A DNA stretch of 64,000 nucleotides from Prescottella subtropica (lineage in GTDB: Bacteria > Actinomycetota > Actinomycetes > Mycobacteriales > Mycobacteriaceae). The position numbers and the translations under genes were made by a program. The stretch lies in assembly GCF_005434945.1 (NCBI RefSeq), contig NZ_SKCH01000003.1, positions 186,001 through 250,000 on the forward strand. Direction: 5' to 3'. Under the pieces are notes generated by a model. The model did not search any database. It was not told where the DNA came from and worked only from the letters and a program-made list of their open reading frames with translations. Below, piece by piece: positions 17,962 to 25,894 of the stretch; position 1 is the stretch's first letter; each line of letters begins with the position of its first letter.

Positions 17962-18095
17962 CGACGCCCGACCTCTCGTGTCCGGGCCGGCTCCCGGAAA
18001 TCCCGTGTGATGTCCCGGTGCCCCGCGTGTCCCCTGCGTCCTTTCGGAGACCACGCACCGCCGTGCGCTCCCCGTTGTCACCCTGAAAGGCCCTC

Positions 18096-19478
18096 ATGTC
18101 GGCCCCCACCCTCGACGCGCCCCGGCGCGCCCTGCCCACGTGGGCAACCTCGTTCGGACCCCAGATCGTCGCCGGTCTGATCCTCGGCATCGTCCTCGGG
18201 CTCGTCGCCCGTGCCATGCCGGACGCCGCCGACGGCAACCCGAACTGGCTCGTCGGCACCGTCACCACCATCGGCTCGAGCTACGTCGGGCTGCTGACCG
18301 TGTCGGTCATCCCGCTGATCTTCACCGCCGTCGTCTCCTCCATCGCGAACCTGCGCAACGTCGCCAACGCCGCCCGACTGGCCGTGCAGACGCTGCTGTG
18401 GTTCGCGATCACCGCGTTCGTCGCCGTGCTGATCGGTATCGCGGTCGGTCTGATCACGCAGCCGGGCGCCAATACCACCGTCGACGCCGCCACCGCGACC
18501 GAACCGAAGTCCGCCGGGTCGTGGTGGGCGTTCCTCACCGGACTCGTGCCGCAGAACTTCCTGGGCCTGGGCGCCCGGACCACCGTCACCGAGAGCGCGT
18601 CGGGCGCCCTGAGTGCAACCACGTCGCTGAGCTTCAACGTGCTGCAGCTGCTGGTGGTCGCGATCGCGATCGGTATCGCCGCCCTCAAGGTGGGGGAGAA
18701 GGCCGAGCCGTTCCTGAACTTCAACGCCGCCCTGCTCGCCATCGTGCAGAAGGTGCTGTGGTGGATCATCCGGCTCGCCCCGATCGGCACCGCCGCGCTC
18801 ATCGCGAAGGCCGTCGCCACCTACGGCTGGGACGCGATCGGCCAGCTCGGCATGTTCACACTCGCCATCTACATCGGTCTCGCGATCGTGTTCTTCGGCG
18901 TGTATCCGGCGATCATCCGCATGCACGGCCTGTCGGTGAAGAACTTCTTCTCCGGGGTGTGGCCGGCCACGCAGCTCGGTTTCGTCTCCCGCTCCTCGAT
19001 CGGCACCCTGCCGTTGACCGAGCGGGTCACCGAACGCAACCTCGGTGTGCCGCGCGAATACGCGTCGTTCGCGGTGCCGCTCGGCGCCACCACCAAGATG
19101 GACGGCTGCGCCGCCGTCTACCCGGCGATCGCCGCGATCTTCGTCGCCCAGTTCTACGGCATCGACCTGGGCCTGACCGACTACCTGCTCATCATCGTGG
19201 TGTCCGTCATCGGATCCGCGGCCACCGCCGGCACGACGGGTGCGACGGTCATGCTCACCCTGACGCTGTCGACGCTGGGCCTGCCGCTCGCCGGTGTCGG
19301 ACTGCTGCTCGCCGTCGAACCGATCATCGACATGGGCCGCACCGCGGTCAACGTCACCGGCCAGGCACTCGTGCCGACCATCGTCGCCAAGCGCGAGAAG
19401 ATCCTCGACGAGACGCTGTACAACGCGCCCCGGCAGGGCGACCCGTTCGCCGACGAGGACCTCGTCGCCGCCCGCTGA
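18096..19478 (+). CDS. Dicarboxylate/amino acid:cation symporter (DAACS), possibly cystine uptake
   Basis: A 460-residue membrane transporter of the glutamate/dicarboxylate symporter family. Typical blocks are SYVGLLTVSVIPLIFTAVVSS (HP/TM2 region), LGFVSRSSIGTLPLT (HP1 serine-rich loop), PLGATTKMDGCAAVYPAIAA (TM7), TAGTTGATVML (HP2) and PIIDMGRTAVNVTGQ (TM8 substrate-binding Asp/Asn). About eight helices plus two hairpins are predicted. The upstream Cys-codon leader peptide points to cystine (TcyP-like function) rather than C4-dicarboxylates, but the sequence alone does not settle the substrate. A GAAAGG ribosome site precedes ATG 18096. Confidence 0.88.
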   Translation: MSAPTLDAPRRALPTWATSFGPQIVAGLILGIVLGLVARAMPDAADGNPNWLVGTVTTIGSSYVGLLTVSVIPLIFTAVVSSIANLRNVANAARLAVQTLLWFAITAFVAVLIGIAVGLITQPGANTTVDAATATEPKSAGSWWAFLTGLVPQNFLGLGARTTVTESASGALSATTSLSFNVLQLLVVAIAIGIAALKVGEKAEPFLNFNAALLAIVQKVLWWIIRLAPIGTAALIAKAVATYGWDAIGQLGMFTLAIYIGLAIVFFGVYPAIIRMHGLSVKNFFSGVWPATQLGFVSRSSIGTLPLTERVTERNLGVPREYASFAVPLGATTKMDGCAAVYPAIAAIFVAQFYGIDLGLTDYLLIIVVSVIGSAATAGTTGATVMLTLTLSTLGLPLAGVGLLLAVEPIIDMGRTAVNVTGQALVPTIVAKREKILDETLYNAPRQGDPFADEDLVAAR

Positions 19479-19497
19479 GCGGTGTAGGGGAGCAGCC

Positions 19498-20733
19498 TCA
19501 CAGCACCAGCCACACGCAGATCGTCGCCGCGACGACGGCCACGGGAGTGGTGACCAGCCCGAGCACGGTGAACGTATCGAGTTCGGGCCGGTCGCCGTTC
19601 GCGGACGCCACCCGACGCCACAGCATCGTCGCGAGCGAGCCCACGTAGGTGAGGTTCGGGCCCAGATTGACGCCGATCAGCATCGCCAGCACCAGCCCGG
19701 TCGGGGCGGCGGGACCCAATGCGGCCAGGAGCAGCAGCGTCGCCGGCAGGTTGTTGATCAGGTTCGCGGCGATCGCGGCGACCGCCGCCGTCGCGAGCAT
19801 CCCGACCAGGCTCGCGTCGGTCGGTAGTCGGTCCGTGAGCCAACTGCCGACCGGCCCGGTCGCGACTCCGGCGACGACGACCGCCAGCGCGAACACGAAG
19901 CCGCAGAACGGCAGGTCGGCCGCCCGGGCGAGGCGCCGGGGCTCGGTGCGGCCGTCCTTCAGGGCTACCACGCCCAGGACCGCGGCGGCCACGGCGGCCG
20001 TCACCGCCGGCGCGACCCCGACGAGGCCGCCGAACGCGAACCCGAACAGGGCCAGTACGAGGACGGCCAGAGCGAGCACCGGTGCCGGTCCCGCCGGTCG
20101 TGGGGTATCCGGTGGTGCCGGCGGTGCCGGTGCCGAGACCAGGTCGCGGCGGAAGAACACCACGAACACCGCCAGTTCGATCAGGAGGGTCACGAGCCAC
20201 GGCAGCGCCATCACCGCAGTGAAGTGAACGAACGTCAGACCGGTCGCCGAGAACGCGATCAGATTCGTCAGATTCGACACCGGCAGCAGCGTCGACGCCG
20301 AATTCGCCAGGTGCGCCGTCGCATACGCATACGGGCGGGGTGACACCCCCAGCGTCCGGGCGGCCCGCAGCACGACCGGCGTCAGCAGCACCACCGTCGC
20401 ATCCAGGCTCAGCACCGCCGTCGTGACCGCGGCGACCGCGAACACGGCCACCAGCAGACGGCGTGGGCCGCCGGACCGGGTGAGGAACGACGCCACCCAC
20501 GCGAACACCCCGAGCGCATCCGCCAGATGCGCGAGCACCAGGATCGCCGCCAGGAACGCGACCGTCGGCGCCAGCACCGTGATCTCGTGCCACGCCCGCT
20601 CGGGCGGCACGATCCCCGCAACGAGGACGACGGCCGCCGCCGGTGCGGCCGCCACGATCTCGGGCAGGCCGCGCGGCCGCACGATCGCGAACACCATCAC
20701 GGCGGCCACCAGCAGCACCGCCACGATCGTCAC
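19498..20733 (-). CDS. ArsB/NhaD (SLC13)-family permease
   Basis: A 411-residue integral membrane protein of the ion-transporter superfamily that includes ArsB. About ten to eleven helices are visible. Family motifs are LDATVVLLTPVVLRAAR, HLANSASTLLPVSNLTNLI, the IAANLINNLPATLLLL half-site and MLIGVNLGPNLTYVGSLATMLW. No arsR or arsC is nearby, so arsenite export is not supported by context; another anion or Na+/H+ exchange is possible. Start GTG 20733. It is convergent with the symporter (19-bp gap) and 22 bp downstream of DUF1697. Confidence 0.85.
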   Translation of the reverse strand: MTIVAVLLVAAVMVFAIVRPRGLPEIVAAAPAAAVVLVAGIVPPERAWHEITVLAPTVAFLAAILVLAHLADALGVFAWVASFLTRSGGPRRLLVAVFAVAAVTTAVLSLDATVVLLTPVVLRAARTLGVSPRPYAYATAHLANSASTLLPVSNLTNLIAFSATGLTFVHFTAVMALPWLVTLLIELAVFVVFFRRDLVSAPAPPAPPDTPRPAGPAPVLALAVLVLALFGFAFGGLVGVAPAVTAAVAAAVLGVVALKDGRTEPRRLARAADLPFCGFVFALAVVVAGVATGPVGSWLTDRLPTDASLVGMLATAAVAAIAANLINNLPATLLLLAALGPAAPTGLVLAMLIGVNLGPNLTYVGSLATMLWRRVASANGDRPELDTFTVLGLVTTPVAVVAATICVWLVL

Positions 20734-20755
20734 CGACGCATGATGCCACGCCGGG

Positions 20756-21286
20756 TCAGGCCAGCAGTTTCACCAGGGTCCGCAGATTGCGGGTCGTGGT
20801 CACGGCCTTCGGCTTCGGCTTGCCCGTGGACTTGCCGAACGGGCTGTCGAGGGTCCGGCCGCGTTCGACCTCCCAGTACACGACGCTCTCCCCGGACTGG
20901 ATGCGTTCGATGTCCGGGTCGAGGACCGGATGGTCCGCGAGCAGACCCGCCGCCACGCCGGGATCGGTGGTGAACAGCACGTACGGATGCCGCCCGTCGC
21001 GCTCCGGATCGAACGGGTACGCCTCGACGATGCGCCGGAGCGTGTCGACGTCGACCACGATCACCCACGCCTCGTAGCCGAACGCGGACCGCAACGCGGA
21101 CTCGATCGTCGGCTTCAGTGCGGCGGTGTCGGTGTCGGTGGTGGCGTCGAACAGCACGTTGCCGGTCGCCAGCACCGTCTTCACGTCGTCGAACCCGAGG
21201 TCGACGAACACGCGCCGCAGATCGGCCATCGCGATACGGATACCGCCGACGTTGATGCCGCGCAGCAGCGCCACGTAACGGGTCAT
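20756..21286 (-). CDS. DUF1697 family protein
   Basis: A 176-residue soluble protein beginning MTRYVALLRGINVGGIRIAM, the hallmark N-terminus of DUF1697. It continues with DLRRVFVDLGFDDVKTVLATGNVLF and EAWVIVVDVDTLRRIV and ends TTTRNLRTLVKLLA. Function unknown. Start ATG 21286. It is divergent from rnpB, whose promoter lies in the 72-bp gap, and probably co-transcribed with the ArsB-like gene. Confidence 0.92.
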   Translation of the reverse strand: MTRYVALLRGINVGGIRIAMADLRRVFVDLGFDDVKTVLATGNVLFDATTDTDTAALKPTIESALRSAFGYEAWVIVVDVDTLRRIVEAYPFDPERDGRHPYVLFTTDPGVAAGLLADHPVLDPDIERIQSGESVVYWEVERGRTLDSPFGKSTGKPKPKAVTTTRNLRTLVKLLA

Positions 21287-21358
21287 GCGCCGACGATAGT
21301 GCGGGCCACCGACACCGCGGGTTCGGAACCGGAGCGCACACACAGTATTGTTTCCGGT

Positions 21359-21779
21359 GCGGACGAGTTGGCCGGGCGGCCGCGGCAGAGGGAACCGGTG
21401 TCCGACGTGATGCCAGGCCCGACGCCGAGGAAAGTCCGGACTCCACAGAGCAGGGCGGTTGCTAACGGCAACCCGAGGTGACTCGCGGGACAGTGCCACA
21501 GAAAACAGACCGCCGACGCGTGAGCGTCGGTAAGGGTGAAAAGGTGCGGTAAGAGCGCACCAGCACCCCGGGTGACCGGGGTGGCTCGGTAAACCCCGCC
21601 CGGAGCAAGGTTGAAGGCCGCACCGGTGACGGTGCGGCTGCGCAGGTGTTCGAGGGCTGCTCGCCCGAGCCTGCGGGTGAACCGCTCGAGGTACCCGGCA
21701 ACGGTGTGCCCAGATGGATGGTCGCCACCCGACGCCTCGCGTCGGGGACAGGATCCGGCTTACACGCCGACTCGTCCGC
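21359..21779 (+). ncRNA. rnpB: RNase P RNA (bacterial type A)
   Basis: About 421 nt. The ends pair (CGGACGAGTT at the 5' end with GACTCGTCCG near 21770-21778). The conserved P4 5' strand GAGGAAAGTCCGGACTCC is near 21427. The core ACAGAAAAC and the AAGGGTGAAAAGGTGCGGTAAGAGCG region follow, and the 3' conserved stretch GACAGGATCCGGCTTAC closes P4. This is the ribozyme that matures tRNA 5' ends. A TATTGT -10-like hexamer near 21346 could be its promoter. Exact ends are uncertain by a few bases. Confidence 0.96.
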
Positions 21780-21792
21780 CCACACTCGAATA

Positions 21793-21830
21793 CGGCGAAG
21801 GCCCCCGGAGGAATCCGGGGGCCTTCGCCG
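21793..21830. terminator. Hairpin between rnpB and the convergent small gene
   Basis: CGGCGAAGGCCCCCGGA and its exact complement enclose the 4-nt loop GGAA. It sits between convergent rnpB and the 35-residue gene and can terminate both; there is no T-run. Confidence 0.75.
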
Positions 21831-21851
21831 TGGCTCTGCGGCGTCCGTGTC

Positions 21852-21959
21852 CTACTGGAAGAATCCGCCGATCGGATTGATCATGAGGAGCTTGGCCCAG
21901 TGCTCGGCGTCGGCCTTGCCGAGGTAGGGGAGCAGGGTGTCGAAGATGATGTAGGACAT
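21852..21959 (-). CDS. Small 35-residue protein, unknown function
   Basis: ATG 21959 to TAG encodes 35 residues, starting MSYIIFDTLLPYLGKADAEH and ending KLLMINPIGGFFQ. GGAG lies seven bases upstream. A good sigma-70-type promoter (TGTGAC, 17-bp spacer, TACTCT) lies about 105-135 bp upstream on the same strand, and the rnpB hairpin ends it. The product is an amphipathic, hydrophobic peptide without a signal sequence. I do not recognise the family; small amphipathic membrane or porin-like peptides are one possibility but this is unproven. Confidence 0.55.
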   Translation of the reverse strand: MSYIIFDTLLPYLGKADAEHWAKLLMINPIGGFFQ

Positions 21960-22063
21960 GCCGGACTCCGATCTGTGACGCAGGCGCGTCGGTACGAAAC
22001 TGACAGGGTGCACCGGTGCTTCGGTGACGCGAAAGCGTCGACGCGAGTGCGCCGTACGCGCAG

Positions 22064-22092
22064 AGAGTAGCAGTCCGAGTCGCTTTGTCACA
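22064..22092 (-). promoter_or_regulatory. Predicted sigma-70-type promoter of the 35-residue gene
   Basis: On the minus strand, TGTGAC (22092-22087) and TACTCT (22069-22064) are separated by exactly 17 bp. The -10 fits TANNNT. It implies a 5' leader of about 95-100 nt before the start at 21959. Confidence 0.5.
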
Positions 22093-22188
22093 GATGTACG
22101 TACTGCACTCTTCGCGTCGCTGCGAATCGGCTGTGCCGGTGACCCGGATGCGGCCGTACCCGAACCCCGGTCGAGGCACACTGGAGAC

Positions 22189-22371
22189 ATGAGTGACGAC
22201 GATCAGTGGTACTTCGACCTGTCCGACGGCTCGGTGTCCCAGGGGCGGACGGGGGACGTGTTCACCCGGATGGGGCCGTACCCCGACCGGGCGACCGCCG
22301 AGCAGGCATTGCAGATCGCGGCCGCACGCAACAAGGCGGCCGACGCCGTCGACGACGAGTGGAACAACTGA
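22189..22371 (+). CDS. Small SPOR-like conserved actinobacterial protein
   Basis: A 60-residue protein, MSDDDQWYFDLSDGSVSQGR then TGDVFTRMGPYPDRATAEQAL. It matches the small actinobacterial proteins annotated as SPOR-domain-containing, whose WYFDLxxGxVxQG opening and LGPYxxxxxAExAL helix are conserved. No signal peptide or catalytic residue is seen. CTGGAGAC gives a weak ribosome site. Function unknown. Confidence 0.8.
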   Translation: MSDDDQWYFDLSDGSVSQGRTGDVFTRMGPYPDRATAEQALQIAAARNKAADAVDDEWNN

Positions 22372-22394
22372 CCGACCGGTTCCGGGGCCGACCG

Positions 22395-23285
22395 TCACCG
22401 CCGGAACCCGAGGTGCCGGTAGGCCTTCCGGATCGCCCGTACACGGCCCGGTAGTTCGTCGGCGGCCCGGACCGTGCGCGCGCGGTCGGCGGCGTACAAC
22501 ACGCCGTACGCGAACGTGTCCTCGTCGTCGGCGCGGGCACGGGCCACCGCATCGAGGATCCGGGCGCGGGCCAGCACCCCGTCCTGGTGGGCGCCGAGCA
22601 GCGTCTGCAGCGACTCGGCCGCGGTCGCGAGAGCCGCCGCCGACGGTTCCGCATCCGAGACGGCTTCGGCCGCGTACCGCACCTTCTTGGCGCGCTTGCG
22701 AACCCGGTGCAACGCGGCAGCAGTGTCGTCTGCGCCGTCGTCCACATCCGGTCGGCCCGGAACCTTCCGGTACGCCGTGCGCAGCTGCCGGTACGCCGCA
22801 TCCAGGCCGCCGCGCACCGTCGAACCCTCAGGAACCGGGTGATCGCCGGACGTGACCTCGTCGAGCAGTGCGCACAGTGCCGCGAACCGCGGACCGTCGA
22901 ACACCTCGAGGATGCGGGCGTGCGCCGCCCGGTACATGTCCTCCTGCACCCCGACCAGACGCTGGTGCACCGACCCGAGCAGCAGATCGGGCGGCTGCGC
23001 ATCGATCAGGTCGCCGAACCGTCCGGCCAGGACCTCGGCGTCGCGGGCCGCCCCGAGAATACCGCCCAGCCAGCGCAGTTCACCGCGCACCGTCACGGTC
23101 GCGGCGGGCGGGAACGCGTCGGAGAACGTGCCGAGCAAACTGCGCATCCGCCGCGCCGCCACCCGCATCCGGTGCACCGAGTCGGGGGCGTCGGCGCGCA
23201 CATCGGCCACGAGCGACACGAGCCGCTCGTAGTGCCGTCGAGTCGCCGGAACGATCACCCCGGAGACCGTCGTCCCCGCTGCCAC
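22395..23285 (-). CDS. CHAD-domain protein
   Basis: A 296-residue protein made of one CHAD (conserved histidine alpha-helical) domain. Signatures are PDSVHRMRVAARRMRSLLGTF near the N-terminus, GILGAARDAEVL, and ALHRVRKRAKKVRYAAEAVSDA, whose His, Arg and Lys residues bind polyphosphate or nucleic acid in studied family members. Start GTG 23285 was chosen because it precedes GTTVSGVIVPA and the domain; further upstream is non-conserved. Unlike the CYTH-CHAD fusion of mycobacteria, no CYTH domain is present. Polyphosphate association is a family inference. Confidence 0.88.
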   Translation of the reverse strand: MAAGTTVSGVIVPATRRHYERLVSLVADVRADAPDSVHRMRVAARRMRSLLGTFSDAFPPAATVTVRGELRWLGGILGAARDAEVLAGRFGDLIDAQPPDLLLGSVHQRLVGVQEDMYRAAHARILEVFDGPRFAALCALLDEVTSGDHPVPEGSTVRGGLDAAYRQLRTAYRKVPGRPDVDDGADDTAAALHRVRKRAKKVRYAAEAVSDAEPSAAALATAAESLQTLLGAHQDGVLARARILDAVARARADDEDTFAYGVLYAADRARTVRAADELPGRVRAIRKAYRHLGFRR

Positions 23286-23341
23286 ACGTCCAGGTCTACC
23301 AGCGCGGCAGCGGCCCGTCGACCGGCACCGGGCCGGAATCG

Positions 23342-24298
23342 TCACGGCCGGAAGCGGTCCGTCGCCTCGATCAGACGATGCGTGATCCCCGGCTCCGACG
23401 CGGCATGACCGGCGTCGTCGACGAGGTGCAACACCGACCCCGGCCACACCCGATGCAACTCCCACGCGCTCGCCGCCGGACAGACCACGTCGTAGCGGCC
23501 CTGCACGATCACCCCCGGGATCGACGCCAGCACGGCGGCGTCCCGCAACAGCTGCCCCTCGTCGAGGAAGCCGGCGTTGCGGAAGTAGTGGTTCTCGATC
23601 CGTGCGAACGCCAACGCGAACCGCGGCTCCGCCGTCTGCTCGACACGGTCGGGATGCGGCAGCAGATGACTCGTCGCACCCTCCCACGTCGACCATGCGA
23701 CCGCCGCCTCCAACGCCACGTCGGGATTGTCGGCGTGCAGCAACCGGTGATACGCCTCGACGAGGTCACCGGACCGTTCACCCGGCGGGACGGGGGCCAG
23801 GAACTGCTCCCACCGCTCCGGGAACAGGAGTCCGGCCCCACCGTTGTAGTACCAGTCGACCTCGCTGCGGCGCAGCAGGAAGATCCCCCGCAACACCAGT
23901 TCGGTCACCCGCCGCGGAAACCGCTGCGCGTACGCGAGCGCCAGCGTCGACCCCCACGAGCCGCCGAACACCTGCCAGCGGTCGATACCGAGGGTCGTGC
24001 GGAGCGCCTCGATGTCGGCGATCAGACGGTCGGTGGTGTTCACCGACAGATCCGCACCCGACGCGACGTGCGGGGTGGAACGCCCGCACCCGCGCTGGTC
24101 GAACAGCACGATCCGGTACGCGTCCGGGTCGAAGAACCGACGGTGCGCCGGATCGGTGCCGCCACCCGGGCCGCCGTGCAGGAACACCACCGGCTTGCCC
24201 GACGGATTCCCGCTCACCTCCCAGTACACGTGCTGGTCGTCCCCGACCGGCAGGAACCCGGTCTCGTGCGGGGAAATCGGCGGATACAGCGTCCGCAC
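23342..24298 (-). CDS. pip: Prolyl iminopeptidase (alpha/beta hydrolase, peptidase S33)
   Basis: A 318-residue cytosolic enzyme that removes N-terminal proline from peptides. Family features are LYPPISPHETGFLPVGDDQH at the start, the oxyanion-hole motif FLHGGPGGGTDP, LFDQRGCGRSTPH, nucleophile elbow GGSWGSTLALAYAQ, acid-region VIVQGRYDVVCP and catalytic His in DAGHAASEPG. Length is normal. A GTG start is used. The downstream lipoprotein gene is on the same strand but upstream in transcription, with 3 bp between them, so they are likely co-transcribed. Confidence 0.93.
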   Translation of the reverse strand: MRTLYPPISPHETGFLPVGDDQHVYWEVSGNPSGKPVVFLHGGPGGGTDPAHRRFFDPDAYRIVLFDQRGCGRSTPHVASGADLSVNTTDRLIADIEALRTTLGIDRWQVFGGSWGSTLALAYAQRFPRRVTELVLRGIFLLRRSEVDWYYNGGAGLLFPERWEQFLAPVPPGERSGDLVEAYHRLLHADNPDVALEAAVAWSTWEGATSHLLPHPDRVEQTAEPRFALAFARIENHYFRNAGFLDEGQLLRDAAVLASIPGVIVQGRYDVVCPAASAWELHRVWPGSVLHLVDDAGHAASEPGITHRLIEATDRFRP

Positions 24299-24301
24299 GA
24301 C

Positions 24302-24745
24302 TCAGAACCCGATCAGCGCCGACGCCAGCGTCGGAACCTCGAGCGCATACAGGGCGCCGTCGTGCACCTGCGGGCACTGCTCCGACATGATCGTGTCGAC
24401 CTGCCCGCGATCACCCGCCAGCTTCAACAGATCCACACCGTTCGCGGTGGCCCACGAGACCACCGCGGTGTTCAGTCCGGCCTTGCCGATCGTCGGCGTG
24501 TACGTGCGCCAACTCTGCAACTGCCCGTCGATGTCACTGCACAACTGCGTGACCTGCTCGCCGGAGACACCGAGCGTGTTCCCCGACGACGGTGCCGGCG
24601 TGCCGGCCGTCGGCTGCACCTGGGGTGCCGTGGTGTGCGCGGCGGTGCCGGGCGCAGGGGTGTCACCACCAGTGGAGCATCCGGTGGCCAGCGCGGCCAG
24701 GGCAGTGGCGGTCGCGAACACGACCGCGAGACGACATCCGGTCAT
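24302..24745 (-). CDS. Putative lipoprotein, unknown function
   Basis: A 147-residue protein with a lipoprotein signal: MTGCRLAVVFATATALAALA followed by TGCS, lipobox ATGC with Cys about 23. A low-complexity Thr/Pro/Ala linker follows, then a small domain with a Cys pair (VTQLCSDIDGQLQSWRTYTP and IMSEQCPQVHDG) that could form a disulfide outside the cell. The ATG at 24745 follows GAGGAGCC. The domain resembles small DUF-type actinobacterial lipoproteins; I cannot name the family. It lies 3 bp upstream of pip. Confidence 0.8.
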   Translation of the reverse strand: MTGCRLAVVFATATALAALATGCSTGGDTPAPGTAAHTTAPQVQPTAGTPAPSSGNTLGVSGEQVTQLCSDIDGQLQSWRTYTPTIGKAGLNTAVVSWATANGVDLLKLAGDRGQVDTIMSEQCPQVHDGALYALEVPTLASALIGF

Positions 24746-24767
24746 CTGAGGCTCCTCAATGTAGGTG

Positions 24768-24811
24768 CTGTGCGCCTTTTTGGTAGTGGTAGCTACCAAA
24801 AAGGCGCACAG
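24768..24811. repeat. Palindromic 44-nt terminator repeat, copy 1 of 3
   Basis: Two perfect 19-bp arms (CTGTGCGCCTTTTTGGTAG and its complement) enclose a 6-nt loop. An A5/T5 run inside the stem makes it intrinsic-terminator-like in both directions. It sits 13 bp past the panB stop. The following bases form a second small inverted repeat (GGCAGC...CTGCC) that runs into the panB stop codon, a feature shared with copy 3 at 56632-56675. Copy 2 is at 46790-46833. Confidence 0.85.
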
Positions 24812-24824
24812 GCAGCGCAACTGC

Positions 24825-25670
24825 CTAGAAGCTGTGTTCGGGCCCGGGGAAGGTGCCGGCGGCAACCTCGGTGGCGTAGGCGGTGGCCGCGTCCCGCAGG
24901 GATGCGCCGACCTCGCCGAACCGCTTGACGAACTTCGCTGTCTTTCCGCTGGTGAATCCGGCCATGTCCTGCCACACCAGTACCTGCGCGTCGCATTCGT
25001 TGCCGGCGCCGATGCCGACGGTGGGGATGGTCAGTTTGCGGGTCACCTGGCCGGCGATGTCGGCGGGCACCATCTCCATGACGACGGAGAATGCGCCCGC
25101 CTCCTGGACGGCGATGGCGTCGGCGACGAGTTGTTCGGCGCCGTCCCCTCGGCCCTGCACGCGGAAACCGCCGAGACTGTTCACGGACTGCGGGGTGAAA
25201 CCGATGTGTGCCTGCACCGGGATGCCGGCGGCGGTCAGGGCCGCGATCTGCGGGGCCACCCGCTCACCGCCCTCGAGCTTCACGGCGTGCGCCTGGCCCT
25301 CCTTCATGAACCGGAAGGCGGTCTCGAGTGCCTGCTGCGGTGACGCCTCGTAGCTGCCGAACGGCAGATCGGCGATCACCAGGGCGTTCGGGGCGCCGCG
25401 GACCACGCCGCGGACCAGCGGCAGCATCTCGTCGATCGTGACCGGGACGGTGGTGTCGTAGCCGTACACCACGTTCGCGGCCGAATCGCCGACGAGCAGC
25501 ACGGGGATACCGGCTTCCTCGAAGAGGCGGGCGCTGGAGTAGTCGTAGGCGGTCAGTTCCGCCCAGCGGGTGCCCTCGGTCTTCATCGCCTGCAGGTGAT
25601 GGATCCGGGTCTTGCGCTTGGGTGCGCCGGAGGGGGTGGCGGAACCGCCGTAGACAGCGTTCTCGGACAT
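24825..25670 (-). CDS. panB: 3-methyl-2-oxobutanoate hydroxymethyltransferase
   Basis: A 281-residue enzyme for the first committed step of pantothenate synthesis: tetrahydrofolate-dependent hydroxymethylation of 2-oxoisovalerate to ketopantoate. Diagnostic blocks are [26 protein letters not shown] (metal ligand Asp), [67 protein letters not shown] and [20 protein letters not shown]. The ATG at 25670 follows AAAGGGAC. The transcript ends in the repeated hairpin 24768-24811. Confidence 0.96.
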   Translation of the reverse strand: MSENAVYGGSATPSGAPKRKTRIHHLQAMKTEGTRWAELTAYDYSSARLFEEAGIPVLLVGDSAANVVYGYDTTVPVTIDEMLPLVRGVVRGAPNALVIADLPFGSYEASPQQALETAFRFMKEGQAHAVKLEGGERVAPQIAALTAAGIPVQAHIGFTPQSVNSLGGFRVQGRGDGAEQLVADAIAVQEAGAFSVVMEMVPADIAGQVTRKLTIPTVGIGAGNECDAQVLVWQDMAGFTSGKTAKFVKRFGEVGASLRDAATAYATEVAAGTFPGPEHSF

Positions 25671-25802
25671 CGTTGTCCCTTTCTGGCCTCGAGGCCCGCG
25701 TTGCGGGTCCCCGGGTGGGGTGCTGACGACCACAGTCTGCCACCGGCCGGGGGTGCGACGAAGGGGGCGGCGGGTGCGGTTCGTCACACCCCTGCGAGTG
25801 CA

Positions 25803-25847
25803 TCCGGGAAGGATCGGCCCCGGGTTCCGGGGCCGATCCTTCCCGGA
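25803..25847. repeat. Hairpin repeat flanking the AbiEi/DUF559 gene, left copy
   Basis: Perfect 21-bp arms (TCCGGGAAGGATCGGCCCCGG and complement) with a 3-nt loop. It lies upstream of the gene at 25895 and also upstream of divergent panB, an odd place for a terminator. A close copy lies downstream of the same gene at 26783-26828. Confidence 0.8.
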
Positions 25848-25894
25848 CGGGGCACCGGGTGGAACCGTTCGGCGTCCAGTGCGTCGAAACGGAT

